From assembly GCA_002299585.1 (NCBI GenBank), contig DBOE01000077.1:455-12053 (forward strand): a DNA stretch of 11,599 nucleotides. Reading direction: 5' to 3'. The notes beneath the pieces were generated by a model. It ran no database searches, was not told where the DNA came from, and saw nothing but the letters and a program-made list of their open reading frames with translations. Both the position numbers and the translations under genes were made by a program. Positions 7,537-11,599 of this stretch are shown piece after piece. How positions within the stretch are numbered: position 1 is the stretch's first letter; each line of letters starts with the position of its first letter. This DNA comes from Hydrogenovibrio sp. UBA654. Its GTDB lineage: Bacteria; Pseudomonadota; Gammaproteobacteria; Thiomicrospirales; Thiomicrospiraceae.

Positions 7537-7680
7537 CTATTTATTATCATCTTCAACCTCATCATCATCTTTTTCCATTGCACTAAAAGCCTTCAGTGCA
7601 AAGCCTACAAAACTAAATGCTGTTAATACAAGAGCACCTAAGGTTATCCAAAGTACAAAATCACTATTTAATTCATTCAT
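7537..7680 (-). CDS. Small single-span membrane protein coupled to ccoP, possible cbb3 accessory subunit
   Basis: A 47-codon gene starting MNELNSDFVLWITLGALVLT. It has a short polar N-terminus, one transmembrane helix at about 8-33, then a strongly acidic tail (MEKDDDEVEDDNK). The ATG overlaps the ccoP stop by one base (TAATG), and the ccoP end GGAGG can serve as its ribosome site. This tight coupling supports a genuine gene. I do not recognise a named family. The size and topology resemble the tiny cbb3 subunits CcoQ and CcoM, but a separate CcoQ is already encoded between ccoO and ccoP here. It is the last gene before the terminator pair. A role in oxidase assembly or stability is inferred from position only. 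Confidence 0.8.
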   Translation of the reverse strand: MNELNSDFVLWITLGALVLTAFSFVGFALKAFSAMEKDDDEVEDDNK

Positions 7681-8579
7681 TATAAGCCTCCACCTAGTTG
7701 ATGAACATATACTGCTAATCTTTTAATATTGACCTCAGCATTAGGTAGTCGTTTGCCAAAAGAAGGCATTACTGCATTTTTTGTGCCCTTAATGAGCTTA
7801 CCATCTTTTTTAACATTTACGCCATGGGCAATTAATTTTATTATTTCTTCCTTATGCGAACTAAAACGCCATGCTTGGTCAGTAAGATTAGCTGCCCCAG
7901 TAGGCCCCATTGGCTTACCTGTTGGCCCATGACAAGCCATACACATCCCCTTACCATAAGCAGCCTTACCTAGAGCTACTGAAGGATCATCTCCTTTATG
8001 TTCAGATAGTGCTATTACATAATCTGCAAGATGAGAAATATCATCGTCGGTTAGATTTCCTAGCAGACCCTTAGCAGGCATATTTCCTACACGCCCACCA
8101 GCAATAGAAACTTTTATTGCACTACCAGTACCACCATACAACCAATCATCATCCGCCAAAACAGGAAAATTAGGATTACCTTGTCCTCCAGAACCATGGC
8201 AAGCAGCACAGTAATCACCAAATAGCATTTTTGAAGTCTTAACCGCATAAGTTCTTAGATAGTCATCTTTAAGGATTTCTTCTACTGATAGAGCAGCTAA
8301 TTTTTCTTCCTCTTCAGCAAACTTTTTATCACGCCAGTTATTCAAAACCTTAAATTCTTCTTGGTATTCCTTAAATGAAGACCACCCAGCTAAACCTTTT
8401 GTATGGGTATTAACCAAAGGAATTGATGGATAATATAATGTATAAAATATAATCATTACAAAACCCATATAAAAAGATAACATCCACCATAGTGGTGGTG
8501 GGTTATCTAATTCACGAATATCTTCGTCCCAAATATGCCCTGTATTACCTTCATCAGGCCATGGATTATGATGTGCCAT
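7680..8579 (-). CDS. ccoP: CcoP, di-haem cytochrome c subunit III of cbb3 oxidase
   Basis: The 299-residue product has a CcoP N-terminus (HIWDEDIRELDNPPPLWWMLSF), one membrane helix at about 31-52, then two periplasmic cytochrome c domains. Haem 1 binds at CAACH (124-128), with Met in GNMPAKG (Met168) as the likely sixth ligand. Haem 2 binds at CMACH (213-217), with Met in VMPSFG (Met271). CcoP takes electrons from soluble or membrane cytochromes c and passes them through CcoO to CcoN. The ATG has a GAGGAG ribosome site 8 bases upstream. The stop overlaps the start of the 47-codon gene. Both haem sites are intact and the length is typical. Confidence 0.98.
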   Translation of the reverse strand: MAHHNPWPDEGNTGHIWDEDIRELDNPPPLWWMLSFYMGFVMIIFYTLYYPSIPLVNTHTKGLAGWSSFKEYQEEFKVLNNWRDKKFAEEEEKLAALSVEEILKDDYLRTYAVKTSKMLFGDYCAACHGSGGQGNPNFPVLADDDWLYGGTGSAIKVSIAGGRVGNMPAKGLLGNLTDDDISHLADYVIALSEHKGDDPSVALGKAAYGKGMCMACHGPTGKPMGPTGAANLTDQAWRFSSHKEEIIKLIAHGVNVKKDGKLIKGTKNAVMPSFGKRLPNAEVNIKRLAVYVHQLGGGL

Positions 8580-8609
8580 AGTTTATTCTCCTCAGAATAA
8601 TTCAACTTT

Positions 8610-8632
8610 TTGTAGCTAACGCCTAGCTACAA
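8610..8632. repeat. 9-bp perfect hairpin in the ccoQ-ccoP spacer
   Basis: TTGTAGCTA (8610-8618), loop ACGCC, TAGCTACAA (8624-8632). It lies in an unusually long 108-base gap inside an otherwise tightly packed operon, about 16 bases upstream of the ccoP ribosome site on the - strand. There is no T tract on the - strand. It may stabilise or tune the message, for example as a processing or attenuation element, but this is inferred. Confidence 0.6.
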
Positions 8633-8687
8633 CACAAACAGTTATACTGTCTAAATACTTACAATTTTTTAAGCAAAAAACCTAAAA

Positions 8688-8861
8688 CTAATCATCTTCA
8701 AGTATTTTATACTTTTGCTTTTCCATTTCTTCTCGTTTACTTGGACGCAAGGCTAAATAAAAAGTTATTGCCATGCCAAAAAATACTCCTACAGTTATGA
8801 TTAATCCTGCCCAATCATGAGTTGTCATATTCGCCCAATCAGTTGAAAAGTATGAAGCCAT
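8688..8861 (-). CDS. ccoQ: CcoQ, small single-span subunit of cbb3 oxidase
   Basis: A 57-residue product starting MASYFSTDWANMTTHDWAGL, with one transmembrane helix at about 18-38 (WAGLIITVGVFFGMAITFYLA). The helix is followed by the RPSKREEMEKQ basic-acidic stretch typical of CcoQ (FixQ), and a short acidic end. CcoQ is thought to stabilise the oxidase, especially the contact of CcoP with the core. The ATG lies 2 bases after the ccoO stop codon, so translation is probably coupled. Order and size agree with the canonical ccoNOQP arrangement. Confidence 0.93.
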   Translation of the reverse strand: MASYFSTDWANMTTHDWAGLIITVGVFFGMAITFYLALRPSKREEMEKQKYKILEDD

Positions 8862-8863
8862 AT

Positions 8864-9691
8864 TTATTCTCTATATACCTTACTATCATCTAGCTTAACC
8901 ATAGTGCCAAGTACTTGTAAATAAGCTACCATAGCATCCATTTCGGTATGCCCTTCAATAGCAGCATCAGCATTTTCTATTTCTTCATCTGTATAGGGTA
9001 CACCTAGCGTACGCATAACTGATAAACGAGACTTCATGTCTCTTTTTGTACCAAAAAAACTCTTATTAACTGGAGCATCTACCAACCAATGATAGGAAGG
9101 CATTACAGACTCTGGAACCAAATCCTGAGGATGTATAAGGTGTAAAATATGCCATTCATCAGAATACTTACCGCCCAATCTTGCTAAATCAGGGCCTGTA
9201 CGCTTAGACCCCCACAACATAGGGTGATCATACATCGACTCTGTTGCTAATGAAAAATGTCCATAACGCTCTCTTTCATCCCTAAAAGGTCTAATCATTT
9301 GCGAGTGGCAAATCATACAACCTTCACGAATATAAAGATCACGCCCAGCAAGCTCTAAAGGGGTGTAAGGTCTAACCCCATCACCAGCTTTCCAGTCAGC
9401 TACAACCCACAGGCCATGTTCATTTTGTTTATATAATTTTTTATCTGAAACAAGCTTATTGTTTTCATCTAAAGTAAATGTTCTCTCCCACACTAGCTCT
9501 GGATGCCTTTCATTTTTAACATTACCGTACTTATCTGTTGTTTCAGTATAATCAACTGCATCCTTGAGATAAAATAAAGGTACTATTTCAACTATACCTG
9601 CTATAGAAACAACCAAAGCCGTAGCCATAAACATACCAAAGATACTTCCTTCTATACGCTCTTGTAAATTTTTCTTCTTGCTTTCTGCCAT
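8864..9691 (-). CDS. ccoO: CcoO, mono-haem cytochrome c subunit II of cbb3 oxidase, with an insertion
   Basis: The 275-residue protein has an N-terminal membrane helix (about 16-42, ending in the conserved IVPLFYL) and a haem c domain. The haem site is GCMICHSQMIRPF (C125, C128, H129), and the likely axial Met is in PESVMPSYHWL (M197). YGHFSLATES, LWGSKRTGPDLARLGG and TLGVPYTDEEI are family signatures. Most CcoO proteins are about 200-210 residues. The extra length is mainly a stretch of about 60 residues between the helix and the haem domain (roughly 46-105: charged, with several W and Y). CcoO passes electrons from CcoP to haem b of CcoN. The ATG has a GAGGAG site 8 bases upstream. The haem site is intact, so the protein is expected to be functional. 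Confidence 0.97.
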   Translation of the reverse strand: MAESKKKNLQERIEGSIFGMFMATALVVSIAGIVEIVPLFYLKDAVDYTETTDKYGNVKNERHPELVWERTFTLDENNKLVSDKKLYKQNEHGLWVVADWKAGDGVRPYTPLELAGRDLYIREGCMICHSQMIRPFRDERERYGHFSLATESMYDHPMLWGSKRTGPDLARLGGKYSDEWHILHLIHPQDLVPESVMPSYHWLVDAPVNKSFFGTKRDMKSRLSVMRTLGVPYTDEEIENADAAIEGHTEMDAMVAYLQVLGTMVKLDDSKVYRE

Positions 9692-9727
9692 GAGCCTAAC
9701 TCCTCAACTCATTATTTTCATTTACGA

Positions 9728-9745
9728 CTTATTTTTATAAATAAG
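9728..9745. repeat. 7-bp AT hairpin between ccoN and ccoO
   Basis: CTTATTT (9728-9734), TTAT loop, AAATAAG (9739-9745) in the 82-base ccoN-ccoO spacer. It has no terminator-like tail on the - strand. It could be an mRNA 3'-stabilising structure for ccoN, but short AT palindromes also arise by chance in DNA this AT-rich. Confidence 0.4.
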
Positions 9746-9773
9746 CCGACGACCTAACTTTGTTACTATGCTT

Positions 9774-11210
9774 TTATACGGGGCTAGCAACCATTGCACC
9801 AGCTTCTCTTCTTGATTTAACTGTTGCCAAAGTCATGATTACATTATATAACATCAGCACTGCACCAAGGAAAAACAACAAACCACCTACTGCACGCATT
9901 GCGTAATATGGGTGCATTTCAGCAACTGACTCCGCAAATGTATAGGCCAAAGTACCATAATCATCATACGCACGCCACATTAGACCTTGCATAATACCAG
10001 ATACCCACATAGCAACTATGTAAAAAGATGTACCAATTGTAGCTAACCAAAAGTGGGTATTAATCAACTTCATTGAATACATTTCAGTATTCCACAACTT
10101 CATTACCATATGATATAAAGCACCAATAGAAACCATTGCTACCCAACCTAAGGCTCCAGCGTGTACATGCCCAACAGTCCAGTCAGTATAATGCGAAAGA
10201 GCATTTACTGTTTTAGACGCCATTACAGGCCCTTCAAAAGTTGACATTGCATAAAAAGCCAGCGAAAGCACCAAAAAGCGAAGAATATAATCAGTACGCA
10301 ACCTATCCCAAGCACCAGATAAGGTTAGCATTCCGTTTAATGCTCCACCCCAAGAAGGGATAATCATCGCTAAAGAAATTGCTGCACCTAATGAACCTGT
10401 CCAATCTGGAAGAGCGGTATATTGTAAATGGTGAGCTCCTAACCATACATAACCAAACATCAACCCCCAAAAATGTATTACAGATAAACGGTATGAATAA
10501 ATAGGTCGTTGTGCTTGCTTAGGTACAAAATAATACATGATAGCCAAGAAACCAGCTGTTAAGAAGAAACCTACCGCATTATGCCCCCACCACCATTGAA
10601 TCATCGCATCTTGCACACCAGAAAACAGTGAATAAGAGGCAAACCAAGAAACAGGAATTGCTAAACCATTAACTACATAAAGATAAGTAACCGCAATCAT
10701 CATGCCCAAAAAGAACCAGTTAGAAACATATACACTTGGGTATTTTTCTTTGTCTCTTCCGGCAATTGTCATCACAAAATTAAAAGTATAAAGAGTCCAA
10801 ACCAAAGCAACTGCAATAGATAATGGCCAAACTTGCTCATGATACTCTTTAGAGGTACTCATACCTAAAGCTAGTGTAATAACCACACCAAGCAGACCAA
10901 TGGTAAATAGTATTGAGTTCACCCAAGCAAGACCATTACTCCACATACGAACCCCATTGGTTCTCTGCACAGTATAGTAGGCGGTTGCCATTAAAGTCAT
11001 CCCTCCAAAAGCATATATAACAGTATTAGTGTGAATTACTCGCAACCTTGCAAAGGTAACCTCTGCTATACCAAAGTTTAGCACTGGCCACGCAAGCTGG
11101 GACGCAGCCCAAGTACCCATAAAAGTACCTAGCACTAAAAAGACTATCGCACCGATAGTTAAATACTGCACCACCCCATCATCATACTGTGGCTTTGTTG
11201 TTATATCCAT
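9774..11210 (-). CDS. ccoN: CcoN, catalytic subunit I of cbb3-type cytochrome c oxidase
   Basis: The 478-residue haem-copper oxidase has about 12 membrane helices. It reduces oxygen to water with high affinity and pumps protons. Low-spin haem b ligands are His60 (RVIHTN) and one His of VGHVHAG (348/350), the other serving high-spin haem b3. CuB ligands are His210 in WWWGHN and His260/His261 in GAHHLQY. Tyr254 (FGYVW) aligns with the cross-linked active-site tyrosine of the cbb3 family. LPDWTGSLG, MSTFEGPVM and GLMWRAYDD are strong CcoN signatures. Its ATG has a GAGAGGAG site 6 bases upstream. It heads the operon ccoNOQP, downstream of an FNR-like site and an extended -10 promoter. All catalytic residues are present and the length is typical. 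Confidence 0.99.
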   Translation of the reverse strand: MDITTKPQYDDGVVQYLTIGAIVFLVLGTFMGTWAASQLAWPVLNFGIAEVTFARLRVIHTNTVIYAFGGMTLMATAYYTVQRTNGVRMWSNGLAWVNSILFTIGLLGVVITLALGMSTSKEYHEQVWPLSIAVALVWTLYTFNFVMTIAGRDKEKYPSVYVSNWFFLGMMIAVTYLYVVNGLAIPVSWFASYSLFSGVQDAMIQWWWGHNAVGFFLTAGFLAIMYYFVPKQAQRPIYSYRLSVIHFWGLMFGYVWLGAHHLQYTALPDWTGSLGAAISLAMIIPSWGGALNGMLTLSGAWDRLRTDYILRFLVLSLAFYAMSTFEGPVMASKTVNALSHYTDWTVGHVHAGALGWVAMVSIGALYHMVMKLWNTEMYSMKLINTHFWLATIGTSFYIVAMWVSGIMQGLMWRAYDDYGTLAYTFAESVAEMHPYYAMRAVGGLLFFLGAVLMLYNVIMTLATVKSRREAGAMVASPV

Positions 11211-11303
11211 AACGAACTCCTCTCTTTTTATTTATCCAAATACAGGTTAAACAATCTGTACTAAGCATTTCTTTTAATGTTAAGAAATCTAAAATCATTA
11301 CAC

Positions 11304-11312
11304 ATTATAGCA
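11304..11312 (-). promoter_or_regulatory. Extended -10 promoter for the ccoN operon
   Basis: On the - strand the sequence reads TGCTATAAT, a perfect extended -10 element (TGN-TATAAT). Transcription would start near 11297, giving a leader of about 87 bases before ccoN. The hexamer 17 bases upstream (ACTTCC) is a poor -35, which suits an activator-dependent promoter. Confidence 0.6.
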
Positions 11313-11344
11313 TATATAACCATTAAGGAAGTATTAAGCAAAAT

Positions 11345-11358
11345 TTAATCCAAATCAA
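11345..11358 (-). promoter_or_regulatory. FNR/Anr-type binding site upstream of ccoN
   Basis: On the - strand the bases read TTGATTTGGATTAA, against the FNR consensus TTGAT-N4-ATCAA: 9 of 10 defined positions match. cbb3 operons are commonly activated by FNR/Anr proteins at low oxygen. The centre is about 54 bases upstream of the start predicted from the extended -10, not at the standard -41.5, so either the true start differs or spacing is non-classical. Confidence 0.65.
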
Positions 11359-11505
11359 GTAAACACTATTCTTTAAACTTAAACCAATTTTAGTACTAAT
11401 AGTTGAATTATGCCAAATATTTTCCATAATTTCAATACTTTAAACATAAAATATTTCTATAGAAGCTATTGAATTTTTTTTTAACATCTTTAACTTAACC
11501 CTATT
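11359..11505. other. AT-rich intergenic stretch, no gene seen
   Basis: These 147 bases continue the leader gap of ccoN (the whole stretch 11211-11599 has no gene). No credible reading frame, RNA gene or further FNR site was seen. A T9 run lies at 11474-11482. AACCCTA at 11497-11503 repeats the bases before the hairpin near groL. Confidence 0.6.
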
Positions 11506-11599
11506 TAGGGAGCCACTGAATAGCCACGATTAGAACTTTACTAAGAAAAAATATGCGTCATATTTTGTTAAATGCGCCGTAATAGCTAGCTATTGCGTC
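11506..11599. mobile_element. Possible insertion-sequence end running off the window
   Basis: TAGGGAGCCACTGAATA (11506-11522) matches the hairpin arm at 1987-2003 at 15 of 17 bases, and both copies are preceded closely by AACCCTA. Beyond it come near-repeats ATGCGTCAT, ATGCGCCGT and TTGCGTC and a perfect 14-bp palindrome AATAGCTAGCTATT (11581-11594). The sequence changes character from the plain AT-rich DNA before it. This looks like the terminal inverted repeat and subterminal repeats of an insertion element whose body is outside the window. No transposase frame is visible, so the call rests on the repeat match. Confidence 0.4.

Noticed and set aside
3200..7932. + strand open frames inside ccoI, ccoG and ccoP (3200-3505, 4025-4363, 6338-6544, 6662-6916, 7729-7932)
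   Set aside because: All are antisense shadows of well-identified - strand genes and carry no independent signal.
11558..11599. - strand frame DAIASYYGAFNKI at the window edge as a transposase C-terminus
   Set aside because: Only 13 residues are visible and they include a palindrome; too short to support a gene call.

Overview
The window is AT-rich bacterial DNA. It carries a chaperonin operon and a complete cbb3-type cytochrome c oxidase locus. The proteins (GroEL ending in a GGM-rich tail, CcoN/O/Q/P, CcoG/H/I/S) and the FNR-type control point to a proteobacterium, most likely a low-GC gammaproteobacterium. No species can be named from the sequence alone.

Layout. Positions 1-1926 hold the 3' end of groES and the whole of groL on the + strand, closed by an intrinsic terminator at 1950-1973. 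Positions 1978-2128 hold a possible small mobile-element relic: an 11-bp inverted repeat enclosing about 150 bp, with a nested 22-bp perfect hairpin. A + strand gene for an unrecognised 87-residue membrane protein follows (2236-2499). Everything from 2539 to 11210 is on the - strand and is devoted to cbb3 oxidase. In transcription order it reads ccoN, ccoO, ccoQ, ccoP and a 47-codon membrane-protein gene, then a duplicated terminator hairpin, then ccoG, ccoH, ccoI and ccoS. The terminator pair (7434-7507) suggests two transcription units: structural subunits first, assembly factors second. ccoN is preceded by a good FNR/Anr-type site and an extended -10 promoter. The right edge (from about 11506) starts a sequence that matches the arms of the groL-side hairpin and looks like an insertion-sequence end running out of the window.

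How the genes work together. CcoN (haem b and haem b3-CuB), CcoO (mono-haem c) and CcoP (di-haem c) form the membrane oxidase that reduces oxygen at low tension. CcoQ and possibly the 47-residue protein are small single-span subunits. CcoI is the P1B copper ATPase that supplies copper for CuB, CcoG is a membrane iron-sulfur protein tied to copper handling, and CcoH and CcoS are needed for assembly and cofactor insertion.

No wholly new multi-gene system is visible. The points most worth a second look are the 47-residue protein coupled to ccoP, a roughly 60-residue insertion in CcoO, a ten-C run inside ccoI that could allow frameshift switching, the tandem 37-bp terminator duplication, and the paired mobile-element-like ends.
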